DNA of 64,000 nucleotides, taken from assembly GCA_000149265.1 (NCBI GenBank), contig CH000109.1:85019-149018 (forward strand), read 5' to 3'. Origin of the DNA: Ciona savignyi. Taxonomy: Eukaryota; Chordata; Ascidiacea; Phlebobranchia; Cionidae. The stretch's first letter is position 1; every line of letters starts with the position of its first letter. Of this stretch, positions 23,200 to 36,542 are shown in pieces. A program made the translations under genes and the position numbers. The notes under the pieces are model-generated. The model saw only the letters and a program-made list of their open reading frames with translations. It ran no database searches and was not told the DNA's origin.

Positions 23200-24220
23200 T
23201 AGTTTAATGAATATCGGAGATTGTTATTACTTTAAAAAGCACAAATATCTGTTCCAATCATATTGCAGGATTGAAATAGTCTTACAACTCCCTTGATACA
23301 GGTACCGAAGCTATTGTGGTGTTTTTAATCTTTAAATTTACTATTAAAATCCATTTCAATCCACTGCACTGGACTCAATATATTTATTTACTTCACAATT
23401 TAAGTACGTTTTTGTTTTATTATGTATTTTCTCCCCTTGCATGTTATGTAGTGATGTATTTCCAAGTTATTTCTCTATGAGAATACGGCTACCCCCTAAG
23501 TACTCGGGCCTACTTTCTTTTTTAATTTTTATTTTTTAATGTTATTTCACATCCAGTTCCTTCTTTACTTGTGATAAGCTGTAGTGTTTATAGCTGGCGT
23601 ATTTAAATACTCCAGTGGTTCCGTTGTTTCTGCTGTTATTTGAATTTAATTCAACTTTTTTCTTCATTGCCGTAAAAACGATTAAATAATAGAAAAAAGT
23701 TTAAATTCCGCCACAGCCTTTCGTTTATTGGTGAATACTTGATCAAATAAAAACAATTTTCAGGAAACAAGGAGAATTAACCTCACGAACAAAAGTCGTC
23801 AGACAACGTGTGTTACATCCTCACAGAGGGAGTTACAACACGATTTTAATTCTGTATTGTTTGCAATAAAGATCGTCCTATTTAAGTTTTAGTTTCCCCG
23901 ATGAAAAAACGCAACAGGTGTGAACATTTGGACAACTATGAAAAGACAGTCGTTAAAAAATACGTTTATGATGCATTCAATAATTTACTTTAGGCATATG
24001 CAGACGTGGCCGATAAACCTAACGTATAAAAAATAAATAAACAAATCAAACTTGAAAAATAAATATTTATAACAAAGTTATTACACTTTTTTTTACACTT
24101 TTAACACAGGACGTGCGCAAAACTGTCGGTGTTGGCAGTAATTGTTTAATTTCAAATGGTTCAGTTATCCCCAAAAAAACGCTACTTCAAAAAGTTACAA
24201 AAATATATTGTATTAATCGA
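23200..24220. other. Non-genic sequence, partly a dispersed repeat
   Basis: No convincing exon. From 23705 to 23815 and 23880 to 24015 it matches 46712-46800 and 47815-47930. The module with CGATGAAAAAACGCAACAGG and GACAGTCGTTAAAA is a dispersed repeat also found near 8450-8620 and 31257-31360. Confidence 0.5.
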
Positions 24221-24815
24221 CGGGTCTTCCTGGTTGGAATGTTGGTTGCTGTTCAACTTCACACTTCCAGAAAACTTGCTCTATCGTTTTCGACTCCCCC
24301 GATTTTCGTCAATGGCAGAGACTGGGGTTAAAGTGTTTACAAATGGAATAAATACTTGTTGTTGACGTAGTTCAAGCAAGGCATGCGGGTGGTTAATACA
24401 ACCCTAATTGTTCCGGTCTATTAAGCCCACACTTTCTTTTTTAGCATTATATATTAATATAAATTATTTTTTTCAGGCGTTTATTTGTTTTATTTTGTAT
24501 AACGACTGACGTTTTACCGACTACTCTAATTTGTTTATATATATATATCTATATATATATATATTATACAGTGATATAAGTTGGATTTTGCAGCAGATTT
24601 GGCGTTTATTTGTTTTATTTCCAGTTTTCTTATGACTTATTTTAAAGACTTATGTGGTACGCCAACTCTTATTTGTTTTCATAAAAATATCCGTGCAAAT
24701 TTGTCACAGAATGTGAAATCACCAGTTTCTTCGCACTTCCTATGCTTTGGTCGAGTTGGTCTCTACGAAGTGGCTAAAAGAGGCTGTCCTCTGTGGTTCC
24801 TTTGCGACTGAGAAA
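24220..24815 (-). pseudogene. Unrecognised gene remnant, block-2 copy
   Basis: On the minus strand, 24690-24815 aligns with an exon-like stretch at 48440-48560 and 24220-24370 with a second at 48100-48260. In this copy the first stretch has a TAG after TTEDSLF and the second a TAG after SRKR, where the block-3 copy is open. I do not recognise the protein, and the exon joins remain unproven. Confidence 0.35.
24530..24566. repeat. AT dinucleotide tract
   Basis: A run of TA repeats interrupted by one CT. It is not present at this length in the paralogous position near 48420. Confidence 0.8.
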
Positions 24816-24825
24816 CAAGGTTGTT

Positions 24826-25640
24826 TACATTTGGTCGGCAAACCAACCAGAGAATTTTCTCATGGAAACACTATGAAAATATATATTAGTGCATTTCAAC
24901 GGTCGCATCCGTTATAAACCATTATTTATTGCTGTGTCATCCACTTGGATCAATTATTTTTTTCGACAACTCTCTTGTTTTATCAATATTTTTGCCCCCT
25001 ATTCGAAAATACGCCCGGCCGGTTAGCTAAATTTGACAATTGGATTATAGCGTCAGTAGTCTTCTGGCAGACGAAAGGTTGCTGTCACGAAACCAGCTGA
25101 CAGATTACAGTTTTTTGCACTTAAACGCAAGACAAATCAAACATCGCATTAATTCGTTTCACTGAAACACGTGCCACCCACAAAAGTTACAACACAAAAC
25201 CTTCAGTAACCCGACGGTAGGCGGGAGGTAATTTTACCATTGCATGTCGCAATCAAGGCTAAAACATGAACATCCAGCACTATACACCAATATATCCATC
25301 TTAGTTTCAAAAGCTCGACAAAAAAAGGCAATAAATAAGCTTAACTGTCGCATTAGATTTTAGTACATTTTTTGTTTATATACAGGACATGAAAAACGTA
25401 ACAACGATAACATAGGCAATTGTCGAATCACCACGCGCTTACCAACCGGTATTCGTAGCTATTATAGTGTGTTATATCTAAGACGCATGTGAAAGTTATC
25501 CAAGAATCCAGAAGTTGCAGTGTGATCTATGTATGTTGTCATTATCGGAAATCAGTATCCACCACCGACCATTGCAACGAGAAAGGCAGTCTAAGGTGAA
25601 CTTTTGACTAAACGACTAGCAGCAGCCAAATGCGCCCTTC
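24826..25640. repeat. Flank of the duplicated block, copy 2
   Basis: Aligned with 1130-1930. It contains the uninterrupted site CACCAATATATCCATCTTAG at which the LTR retrotransposon sits in the third copy. Confidence 0.8.
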
Positions 25641-26174
25641 CCTACACGCAGTGACCAGCGATCTAAGTTAACGAACAAAAACAGGGACTATATTCTCTAG
25701 TTATATTTATATTCAAGAGGATTGCGATATACGGTTCCATAATCGGACATAACAACGTCGAAATGAAAAATATCCAACATATTCTTATTCACATCTTCAT
25801 AATAAATCTCACTGTCCTTCACTTTGTATGTCGGGTATGTTCCCTTTTCACCCGTACGAGAGTTAACACCTCGGTAAAGCCCGTTCCATAGGTTTGAATC
25901 GGTGTACACAATATCTCCTTGCTTCAGTTCGATATCCCCAGTGATGACGTCACCAGAATGTGGTAGCATTGTGACGTGGATTTTGTTCGGGTAATTCACC
26001 TCCCCGTAGTCGATATCGAGGGACGCTATGTCGTCATAATCACCATTCATTTCGTGTTGATGCAGTTCGTATGCCATTGTAGTCACCTAGGGGTAAATTA
26101 TACTCAACTAAACTGTTCTAAAAACACATAGGGACGTTATAAAAGAAAAAATCGTCAAATTATATCTTGTCTGT

Positions 26175-26290
26175 TACGGATGTGTGGCCGAATGGTTAAC
26201 CCAACAGATACATTTACTAAATTATATACAAAACCGGTTTTATCGGGTTTGTAATGAATATAATATTACTTCTGTTTTGGTCCAACCCAT
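26175..26290 (+). repeat. Family 2 tRNA-like repeat in the last FUT8 intron
   Basis: GTGTGGCCGAATGGTTAACC is a good class II tRNA-like head. It is followed by the usual AT-rich middle, but no clear B-box. The copy at about 54437-54550 in block 3 is nearly identical; block 1 lacks it. Confidence 0.55.
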
Positions 26291-29200
26291 CTTTGTACAC
26301 ACTAAATATGCTTTAATGAAGTTGTACACCTCGCGACCAGTTTCCAACCCACCACCTTCCAACCGACAGTCCAAAGCACTACGCATAAACCCACCAGTTG
26401 GTTGATATATAACAAACTAAGAGGGGTACATAGAAACCTAACTTAAGGTTGATCCTGGATTAAGAAGAGTCCTCAATCCAGGCTTAAGGAAGTCGGTATC
26501 TAGAAAGCTCACTTAAGACGGATCTCGGCTTAGCTAAAAGGGGATCTTAAGTGTTTCTACTTACAACCCTGCGTCTTCAGCGGGTTTCACCATGATTCAA
26601 AATTATTCAGGAGGAATTCACATACCGCTGAAGTAAATGTTCCAACAATGAAATCACATTTCGCCAAGACCATCACATCTATGGCCACTCCTCTCATTCC
26701 TAGTATTGAATTGCGGCGTCTCATGCTCTGAGCTGTGGCGGAAAACTGCTTTTCCCCAAGGAATGTATACCCCGGGTAGCTGTGGATCAATGTGTTTTAT
26801 AGTGCATTGTGGTAACGCTAACTTTCACTCGACGTCATAACATAATTGGAAAGGTGGATGGATCATTGTCGAAGCACAGCGGATTAATAAGTTCTTCTAA
26901 AATAAAGAAACGACTTAGTCATACTTAAAACACTGAATTAGCTTCGGTAACCCGACCGTATGCACGAGAAACCCAGTAAAATGTTGATCTGAAAACGCTT
27001 TTTGCGTTTTTCCAACCACCACCTGCCCAACTTACTTTGTCGTTTGATTCCAAATCATTGGTTCATCGGTCGCTAAGTAGATTCTCCTTTCAAGCAATTT
27101 CCCTTGGTTTTCTTTCTCCATTCTCATATCGTATTTATCGTACCAATCTGCTACATGTCCCATGTATTCGCTGAGGTCGTGCGCCTCGCTATCTTCACCA
27201 GGTGAAGTCAATTTGTCCGATCGTCGAACGTGGACTCTGTGTGGGGGAAGTACCTCCAATATAGGTGTGATGGCATGTAATGTGGTGGGATAAGAGGGGT
27301 TGGGTTAAAACACAGGTGATCGTCATATTACATTAAGTCAACATTAGTGGAACAAATTGGAACAAGAAAAACCTCAACATAATATTTCCCTGGAAAAGAG
27401 TTAAAATGAAATATATACCATACCAAGTATTAGTTTCGAGACGTATTGCAAACTATACAAGTAACCAAGTTGCAATATCCCTGTGGGATTTTCAGACATT
27501 AAAAGAGCATTAGACCATTATATATAACCTTCAAATTTGTGAATTTTGATGCTGCTGTAAAAACAAGCATTAAGAAATATTAGCAACTATTCACCTTATT
27601 CAAGGATTGGTTTACCATGCTTAACTTACACCAGAACCGATTTACCAATTGTTCAAAAACTCACCCCACAATTGGCTTGGAGAAGTTGACCAACTTCCCA
27701 CCGCATCTTGTATCTCAGAGTTCATATCTTCCCGAGGAGATAGTAGATAACGTTGTATCAATCCGTTCCACCAGGCTCTAGGACTTCCACTGAAGATGGA
27801 TATTGTGGACCACATTTGCTCAGATACTCCTGGCGGTTTGAAACCCACCGGGTACGAAAGGAATTCTTTTTTGAGAAAAACTTTGCTGTAGTTTGACATT
27901 TGTTGTGGTGCATTTTCGACGACTTGAAATGTTTTGTTGGACAGGATAGGTTATTTATATTTTATTCTTGTAATAGGAAAAATGGGGAGTTAAGATATGG
28001 CCAATCGTCAGATTACCTCGTGTCCACCATTTTATCCAAAGAAATTTTTTTTGAAATATATAGAATATTGAACGATAAATTCTATTTGAATAAGGACCTG
28101 GCGGTGTTGAATTCTTAATGAAATTATTTTTTTAAAACAAGACTCCGATCATCAAAGAAACTCTAAATATTTGCCTCTTATATCGTCTCGTTTGTCTTTC
28201 AAAATAATTAAGAGAGATACGGCTTTAAACCATTATTGCTTATAACATAAAATGGGATATACAAAATGCGTGTTTGATCGAATGTTTGTAAAATGCAAGG
28301 TTGTCATCCTACAGTCTATCGACAGTTTACACGCCTAATTCTGTAACAGGTCGAAAAACTGAGAGAAGGTATATGAATATATGCATTTTATATCAATCAC
28401 AAAGTAACAATTAAAACACCGTGCTATTTTTAAAAGGTTAGGGAGACAGGTTTACATTATCAAGGGCTTGAAACTTAACAGCAGGACAAAATTACCTTCT
28501 TAATTAATCAAAATAAAATTGGGCATTAAACTGGAATTAGGTGCCATTAAACGTTTTGCTAGCTTTGTCAACTCTCTGCGTTTACAATAAAAGAATGCAA
28601 TAAAGATCCATAATTATATTCAACTTACACTTTCTTGGAGCACATTTGGAAATGTGACATACAAATTCCGTCCAGTTCTTCAAATTAGTCGGTAATGGAC
28701 ATGAACTTGTTTCTTTGAACGGGAATAAGTTGTTTGATGTCGTATGCAGTTTGTATACCGATGTGGAATAACCCGCAATCAATGTCATGTTGTTTGCCAT
28801 GCTTATTTCCATACATCTTGTAAGGTGGCGATAGGAACACCCGAATCCACATTTAGACACAGGAACATAAAACTGACCAGTTTTGTCGCAATTTCGTGGG
28901 TTCTGTAAATATGTTGAATCGGGTACAAGACTGTTAGTCTTAAACAAGTTTTACGCAAAGTGCGTTGCCCAATTTCACAAGCTACTATGTGCCTTCGCAT
29001 ACACACAATCAATTAATGTAAAAGTTTCGATCAAACGACCTTTTACCTATACCCTGTTTTCCCATATATAATTAAAAGCAATAATTATAGAACTGTTTTA
29101 TCCGAACCTGCAATTTCGTAATCTTGTTTATTATAACTTTTGTGGTTTTATTAGCAAGTTTTAATTTCCAAGGTCGGTCAAATGCCTCCAAATCTTCGAC

Positions 29201-31751
29201 TTCCAGTATAAGTGCGCTGTTATGTATTAGAAAAAGTTTAGGGTAATCATGTTTATCCCCGTGAATGGGAAAGCACAAGAAGCGTTAGCATACGGGCAAT
29301 CGTCAGATTACTTTGCGATCACCTATTGCAGTGTGTATAATTCACACGTTCTTTCAATTTAGAAGAACCTATTAATCCACTGATATCATACAATGCCCAT
29401 TAAGTTCCTTGCCCAAAAACACAACTGGCGAGATAGCGCTAAGTTACTGAGATGATCGGTCGAACAATTATTTGTGATTATAGTCAGGTTGCAAGGATTT
29501 TTAACTTAAAGGATCAATAAGGAAAAAAGGAAATGGCAAAACTACAGTGTTAAATCATGGATTACACAAATCCAAAACAGAATTTCCATTATAACACGCA
29601 TAAAAATGCTAATCTGTCGAGTATTTTGCCACACGACTGTACGAACTTAGGTACAAATAAAATTAGTCACTAAAACCAAAATTTGAGTGTACGCTCGTGT
29701 GGCTTAATGGTTAACGCGACCGATAAATATACCTAATTTGAAAATTAGACAAAGACGAGCCTATCATGTGTTCGAAACATTGCCCTAGAAAAAACTTACT
29801 GGTATCGTTCTTTCAGTCGTTGAGTTGATTCCAGGGCATTCCTTCCCACAGCAGCAACTTTGCGAAGTTCATATTTTGTTGCTCTCCACAATTCCACAAT
29901 CTGTTCCTTTATCCTTCGCTGTAACACGCTTCGATCCATCATATCCTTTGTTACGTCATCTTGACCATTGTATTCCGATGATGCTGCTATTGTTCAATAA
30001 TTGAATTGACAATGAGTATTTAAACATAACTTGATTTACGTGATTTATTGGGACAGATGAAGAGGCATATGCAGGTAATTGGTTTACATAAAGTAGTAAG
30101 AGCATTGTCCACGTGAAGCCATTGATTGTGGGTTCGAATACCACCCACGGCAGGATTTGCCTACCACCATCTTGCTATATAGTACCTTATAGTGGAACCA
30201 ACTGAGCAAGGTATACGAATTCACTACCATTTACAGCAGGGGTTCTTAACCTATTAATAATCGCGGCCCACTTTTGTTTTGAGAATATTTCGTGGCTCAC
30301 TTTTTAAAGTTACACTGTATGCTCCCTAAAAGAGACAACTCGAAATCACAATACGAAGGGGCCATAATTGCCAAACACAAGTACGAATTTCTTTCGTTGT
30401 GGCAGAAAAAATATAGAAAACTATTTTAGTTTGCTTTACCTTTGTTGACAATAGTTTCACACGTCATTTCCGTTGTATAAAACCTGTAAAAAATTAGTTT
30501 GTATATTTCGGAGACAAAACATAATAACTATTTATCTCTGTTGGTGGGATAACTGGGGTTTTGTAACATTGACAAACCGACGTCGGGAACGAGGTAAAAT
30601 GACGGTTTCCCGTGTGATAAAAGCTCATATAATGCAGTTTGCTAACTGTGTAGCGGCGTCTCCTATTCGTAATTTTGCACACGTGCCGAAATTTCGAACC
30701 AATAATATGCTCGCCACAAAGACCGTTATATCGAATTGCCAAATGTACCGGTCGCGTTTACACTTCAGCCACAAGACCGTTCTCGACCACAATTTCTATA
30801 AAATATTTTTTTTTAACCGGGCAGGGTTTCGAAACCTTGATGGGTTAGTCACCAAAACCGTTTTATATAGAATTGGTTGTTAACCATTCGGCCACACAAC
30901 TTCCACTTCCGATTATCATTAAACGACAAGATTTTCCGCCACTAGAACCGTCGTTTGATAGGAGTCGGTGGTGTTTGTATCGGTTGCGGTCACCATTCGG
31001 TTGCTTGTTTTATCTTGCAACATACCGATTGTGATCCTTCGTAGCATGGCGACTTATTTGTATTTTATTAAGTTTATTGGAAACTTACGACAAATTTACT
31101 TAATTTTAAATTCCCTTATCCGTTATATTGTAGAGTTGTAGACGCTTAGCACTATGGAAGTATAATCAGGCAAAACTACAGTTATAACATTGTAGCCAAT
31201 ACACCCGGTATAACAGTATAAGCACAAAAGTTGCCGTTTAGTTAGTTTGTTTTTGTTAGTTTATTTTGTTTTGGTGCCACGATAAAAACACGAAGCAGGA
31301 ACTTAGAGAAAAATAATAAAAAACGGGAAAAAGACGGCAAAACGACAGTCGTTAAACATTTCAATTAAACTATAAAGTTGGTAATTTAACAACTACAAAT
31401 TTTCTTCAATCTTGATTCTTTCTAAGAAATCTTTCTAACATTCAGCCAAGGAGTTATTCCAGACAGGATTTCTTGGAACTAGTTTCCTCATGATTCCTCG
31501 TGTGCAGTTTAAGATAACATATTACTCGTTTGCTTTGTTACTATTTCTTTGTTAAGATATGTTTGACTTGATGTTATGTATCTTAAAAGAACAGACTAAA
31601 CTAACATAAAGTACTAGAATAGATTCTGTAAGATATTTTTATTATTTCAAGTTCAAAATGCACCAACCGAGTTATTTATTGTGAGAATACAACTCAAGCA
31701 ATGATAAAGGTTTGTAAAGATCATGGAACTGTAATTGTATTAAAATACCAA

Positions 31752-31937
31752 CGTACGTTTGTATACGCGTACGTTTGTATACGCGTACGTTTGTATACGC
31801 GTACGTTTGTATACGCGTTCGTTTGTATACGCGTACGTTTGTATACGCGTACGTTTGTATACGCGTACGTTTGTATACGCGTACGTTTGTATACGCGTAC
31901 GTTTGTATACGCGTACGTTTGTATACGCGTACGTTTG
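31752..31937. repeat. 16-bp minisatellite GTACGTTTGTATACGC, ~12 units
   Basis: Near-perfect head-to-tail units with a single variant (TTCG for TACG). Because 16 is not a multiple of 3, every frame stays open through it, giving long but meaningless translations. It lies in FUT8 intron 1 of block 2 only. The units contain alternating purine-pyrimidine runs (TATACGCGTACG). Confidence 0.92.
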
Positions 31938-32892
31938 CGTGCAGCTGAACTACGTTGTGTCGTCAGACAAGTCTCCTTTGTGATTTACATTTTCGTATTT
32001 ATAATTTTGACGCCTTCATTTTATAATTCACCTTTACGCCTATACTTACCACTTGAAGTTTTAATAACATACAACCATTGCAATAGCCGCGCTACAGTCG
32101 ATGTTAGACATAAGGTAACGATTCCCCATGTAATAACAAATAGTGCATCTTCACAATTATGAAACTTCTATAAGCGGAAACTCTTCTACCACTAAATTGC
32201 GATAGTATATTGATTATAAATTTAATTAAACACCGTTTACAACTTCATTAGTACTCACCTTGGTATGTAGCTCCAGAAAATAACACAGAACAAAACAACT
32301 CCCAGTATAGAATACAATAATATACATTTCCGTTCCATTACATCTATTACTCATTCAACTTTAATTACAATATGAGCTAACAGCCCTCCATACATCCGAC
32401 GACGCTATTCTCATGAATACGAGGCAATCTACTATTGGAACGATTGCCTTGGTGACAGGAAATCAGACAGAGGAAACTTATCAGAATGAATTGCACAATA
32501 TGGAACCACTGCTTAGAGCAATGTTTATCTATGGGAAAGTAATATATAGTGTAACGTGGAAACTGTTTTTAATTATATTTTTCATTATATGTCATGAAAT
32601 AGCTCGATTAATAGAGTGTTCATTGTAGGCACGAATTAATATACTAAGCAAACATATATAATACATCTTAATAAAGTTGTATAGATAATGTGTACGCGAG
32701 TATATATGGTGGTATATAGCCACGATAATAGTGGTGAGGGTGGTTATCGAATCTTGCACCTTCCTGTTTATTACTCATTTTATTCTTCAAAACTGCTTTG
32801 TGGTCACCAAGTGGAAAGAAGACTACTAACGAATAAGTTCGTTCGAGCATTTTTAAAGATTCTAGAACCTCGATCATCGGTGTTGTCCTTGC

Positions 32893-33055
32893 ACCTTACC
32901 GGACATTGCCTGAACCCAGCGGATTAATGGGTTCTACCAAATTGAAGGAACGTCTATATCATATACAACACACTGCAATAGCTCCGGTAACCCGACGGTA
33001 TGTGTTACCCCAACTTGGTTCTCCCATTCACGGGGATAAACACGAATATCCCTTT
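32893..33055 (+). repeat. 5'-truncated SINE family 1
   Basis: CCGGACATTGCCTGAACCCA to GGGGATAAACACGAATATCC, without the tRNA-like head. It lies between FUT8 and UPP in block 2 only. Confidence 0.75.
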
Positions 33056-33186
33056 CTACTTGCTGTGCTTGCAACTAATAAATGAACAAGGATTTGTAAT
33101 AAAATATATTTTATATGCGCATACATAAGAATTTCAGCTTTGATTAAAAAATGCATAAAACAGGTAAGCAATCACAATGTTTAAGT

Positions 33187-33895
33187 TGTAGTGACACTCG
33201 CGGTTTATACAATATTTTTTGCACATTGTATTAAGTTATATTAAAAGTGTTGTAATGGGCGCTTAATGCGGGCACAGCTGTTTGACTTGCCAATCATTTT
33301 CTCTGAAACAGACTATTGAAGTGATATTACGTCACCTCCCTCTCCTTAGTTCTCCTGTGTTTTAGTAATAATCGTTTCGCCTTCATTCTTAGTTAATCAA
33401 CGCGCGTTTTCGTTGCTATTTAGGTCCTTGTGTTTTTTTCCCTTGATTTGCCAGTTACCGTTATGTTGTGCTTTGTTTGTTTTAAACTAGGTTTTCCATT
33501 ATTGCAGAAATAGCCTGCTTATTAACGTTGAATAAAGCTAAGTTAATCGACTTCTGTTGTCGTTTTCCGTTAGCGTCTCAGTTCAACTATAATCCAAAAA
33601 ATAATTCCTTTATAATTCTTCCCACACATTGCGCCATACAAGCGCCTGTGTAAAAACTTATTGTATTGGATTATTAACAGAAACCATTCTGAAATGCAGA
33701 CCTAAGCACTGCCTGCTTGAAGACGATATCTCCAAGCATGTATTACGAACCAGTTTAATTGTATGCATTATATTGTATCAGTTTGCGGATTGCCCGCTAT
33801 TTTAAACGTGGCTGAGGTTTGTTAGTTGGGAAATTAGTGCAAGCACCAGGCGTAAACCCAAGCCCGAACAAAGCAAAATAAGGAAGATCCCCACA
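33187..33895. mobile_element. Solo-LTR-like TG...CA element, 709 bp
   Basis: It starts TGTAGTGACACTCGCGG and ends GATCCCCACA, flanked by AAGT on both sides (33183-33186 and 33896-33899). Block 1 has the uninterrupted TTTAAGTAATTCGACG near 15890. A diverged, shorter relative with its own 4-bp duplication is at 53439-53847. No coding frame. TG...CA ends, a short target duplication and no inside sequence suggest a solo LTR, though another class is possible. Confidence 0.7.
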
Positions 33896-35337
33896 AAGTA
33901 ATTCAACGAAAAGTGTAATTATTTCAGGTCTTAAAATTGCATATGAATAATATAAGTGCATCAATGTAAATTAATACTACATGAAGAACTACCTGTTGAT
34001 AATGTTAAGCTTCCCATACTTTTCATGATGTACTTTGAACATATGGTCTGTGGAAGCATCTCCCAATCCTTCATTTGACAACCGATGCCCGAACCTTGGA
34101 CCCCGGTAATGTTGTCCCTGACTAGTCTATCCAACCACTGTGACACAGATAACCCCGTCTGTGTGAGGGGAATATTAACATTTTAACAATGCACACCGAT
34201 TTGTAAACTTTTAACTAAATTTCGAGCTTTAAGCGTCAAACTGTATATGGGTCGACGGCGTTATTCATGAGACCAAATTAACCTCATTGTACAAACTGAA
34301 CGATGTAATAATTGGTGTCGCGGTTTGGGAAAATTATATGGGATTATACAGGATTCTGTTTATCACCGTGAATGGAAAAACCAACGAGGTTATCAAATGT
34401 ACAACCCTCAGATCACCTCGCGCCCACCGTCGAGTTACCGGAGCTATTGCAGTGTGTTGTATGTGATAGACATGTTCCTTCAATTTGGTAGAACCCATTA
34501 ATCAGCTGGGTTCAGGCAATGTCTGTTAAGTGCCTTGCCCAAGGAGACAACCGATTAGTGAGCGACCAGTTAACGCAGTGATAAATGCCCTAAGATGGTC
34601 GGTTTTCCAGAACGAATGTAATATTGCTTAACCTTCAACATAATAGTACTTTATATTTGAATCACCACGACGTACATTTCACCCCAGCCCTGCCGCACAT
34701 GGCAGCAAAGCAACCACTTTCCATCTCCATATTTCTGATCCCATATTCATCATGCGCTTTTTGTATGAACTCGTATTTGTCTTCTTCGCTGTAGCTACAA
34801 AGCGCTCCGTCCAGACGTGCCTGCTCTGCACAATAAATCATAAATCTTGTTTGTCAAACGAAATGGATTTATTGGTTTAATTTGAATATGAGACGACAAG
34901 CAAGCTGTGTATCCCCAACGAATGCGTGGTGCGTGACAAAGAGAGCTATCGACTTTATTATTTTATTTGTCAATTGAATGTAAATTTTATTACTTCGGAT
35001 TTAAGCACATCACGTGACTTACCTTCATAGAAATCATTGGTGGACATTGTATTCCCTACGACGGAGTGTGACGTAACAGAGAGCGCACACTCGTGTAACT
35101 TGTTCGTCACTTCCGGGTTTGTAGAACTTGGATATTCGATTGGCTTTTCACATGCGACCTGTGAATACAACTCATATGCATCCACCCATGTCCCTCATAC
35201 AATATATATCGACATATTGTATGTTTAACGACTGTGTTTAGCTTCAACCAGTGTTGCATCTTTATATAACCATCGCAATGACAAAAGAGTTTATACCTAT
35301 ATATGTATAACACATATTATTACACTCACAGTGAAAA

Positions 35338-36542
35338 CGTGCACCTAAGTATACACTGGTTGTAGCATGTTAATTAAAATATATGAACGTGCACCTAAGT
35401 ATATACTGGTTGCAGCATGTTAATTAAAATATATGAACATGCACCTGGGTATATACTGGATGTAGCATGTTAATTAAAATATATGAACATGCACCTGAGT
35501 ATATACTGGTTGCAGCATGTTAATTAAAATATATGAAATGCACCTGAGTATATACTGGTTGTAGCATGTTAATTAAAATATATGAACATGCACCTGAGTA
35601 TATACTGGTTGTAGCATGTTAATTAAAATATATGAAATGCACCTGAGTATATACTGGTTGCAGCATGTTAATTAAAATATATGAACGTGCACCTGGGTAT
35701 ATACTGGATGTAGCATGTTAATTAAAATATATGAACATGCACCTGAGTATATACTGGTTGCAGCATGTTAATTAAAATATATGAACGTGCACCTGGGTAT
35801 ATACTGGATGTAGCATGTTAATTAAAATATATGAACGTGCACCTGGGTATATACTGGATGTAGCATGTTAATTAAAATATATGAACGTGCACCTGGGTAT
35901 ATACTGGGTGTAGCATGTTAATTAAAATATATGAACATGCACCTGAGTATATACTGGGTGTAGCATGTTAATTAAAATATACGAACGTGCACCTGAGTAT
36001 ATACTGGTTGTAGCATGTTAATTAAAATATACGAACATGCACCTGAGTATATACTGGATGTAGCATGTTAATTAAAATATATGAACATGCACCTGAGTAT
36101 ATAGTGGTTGTAGCATGTTAATTAAAATATATGAACATGCACCTGAGTATATACTGGGTGTAGCATGTTAATTAAAATATATGAACATGCACCTGGGTAT
36201 ATACTGGGTGTAGCATGTTAATTAAAACATATGAACATGCACCCGAGTATATACTAGTTGTAGCATGTTAATTAAAATGTATGAACATGCACCTGGGTAT
36301 ATACTGGTTGTAGCATGTTAATTAAAATATATGAACATGCACCTGAGTATATACTGGGTGTAGCATGTTAATTAAAATATATGAACATGCACCTGGGTAT
36401 ATACTGGTTGTAGCATGTTAATTAAAATATACGAACATGCACCTGGGTATATACTGGTTGTAGCATGTTAATTAAAATATACGAACATGCAACTGAGTAT
36501 ATACGGGTTGTAGCATGTTAATTAAAATATATGAACTGGAAC
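35338..36542. repeat. 50-bp minisatellite at UPP exon 5 donor, 24 units
   Basis: I count 24 occurrences of AGCATGTTAATTAAAA-type units, each containing the exon 5 end (CTACAACCAGTATATACCCAG with small changes) plus a GTGCAT or GTTCAT donor-like site. The array fills most of intron 5. Block 1 has 6 units and block 3 about 5. Confidence 0.92.

Larger units (their letters stand above)
25697..32338 (-). pseudogene. FUT8-like: FUT8-type alpha-1,6-fucosyltransferase, copy 2, frameshifted
   Basis: Exons: 32259-32338, 30440-30483, 29800-29983, 29108-29216, 28629-28902, 27665-27922, 27036-27236, 26626-26779 and 25697-26086. All lengths equal those of copy 3 except exon 6, which is 258 instead of 256 bp. 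Two extra C bases after EIQDAV (near 27697) shift the frame just before the conserved PIVG|GVHVRR junction, so the catalytic half is lost unless splicing avoids it. The first exon keeps the hydrophobic anchor and ends at a GTGAGT donor. The exon 7 motifs GVHVRRSDK and YLATDEP and the SH3 exon are otherwise well preserved, so the break is probably recent. Confidence 0.85.

Noticed and set aside
31701-32162. A 153-residue open frame rich in YTRTFVYAYVCIRV
   Set aside because: It is produced by the 16-bp repeat, which stays open in every frame. There is no protein-like composition.
35338-36542. A regular repeat array that might suggest CRISPR
   Set aside because: Units are directly adjacent with no unique spacers, and the genome is animal.
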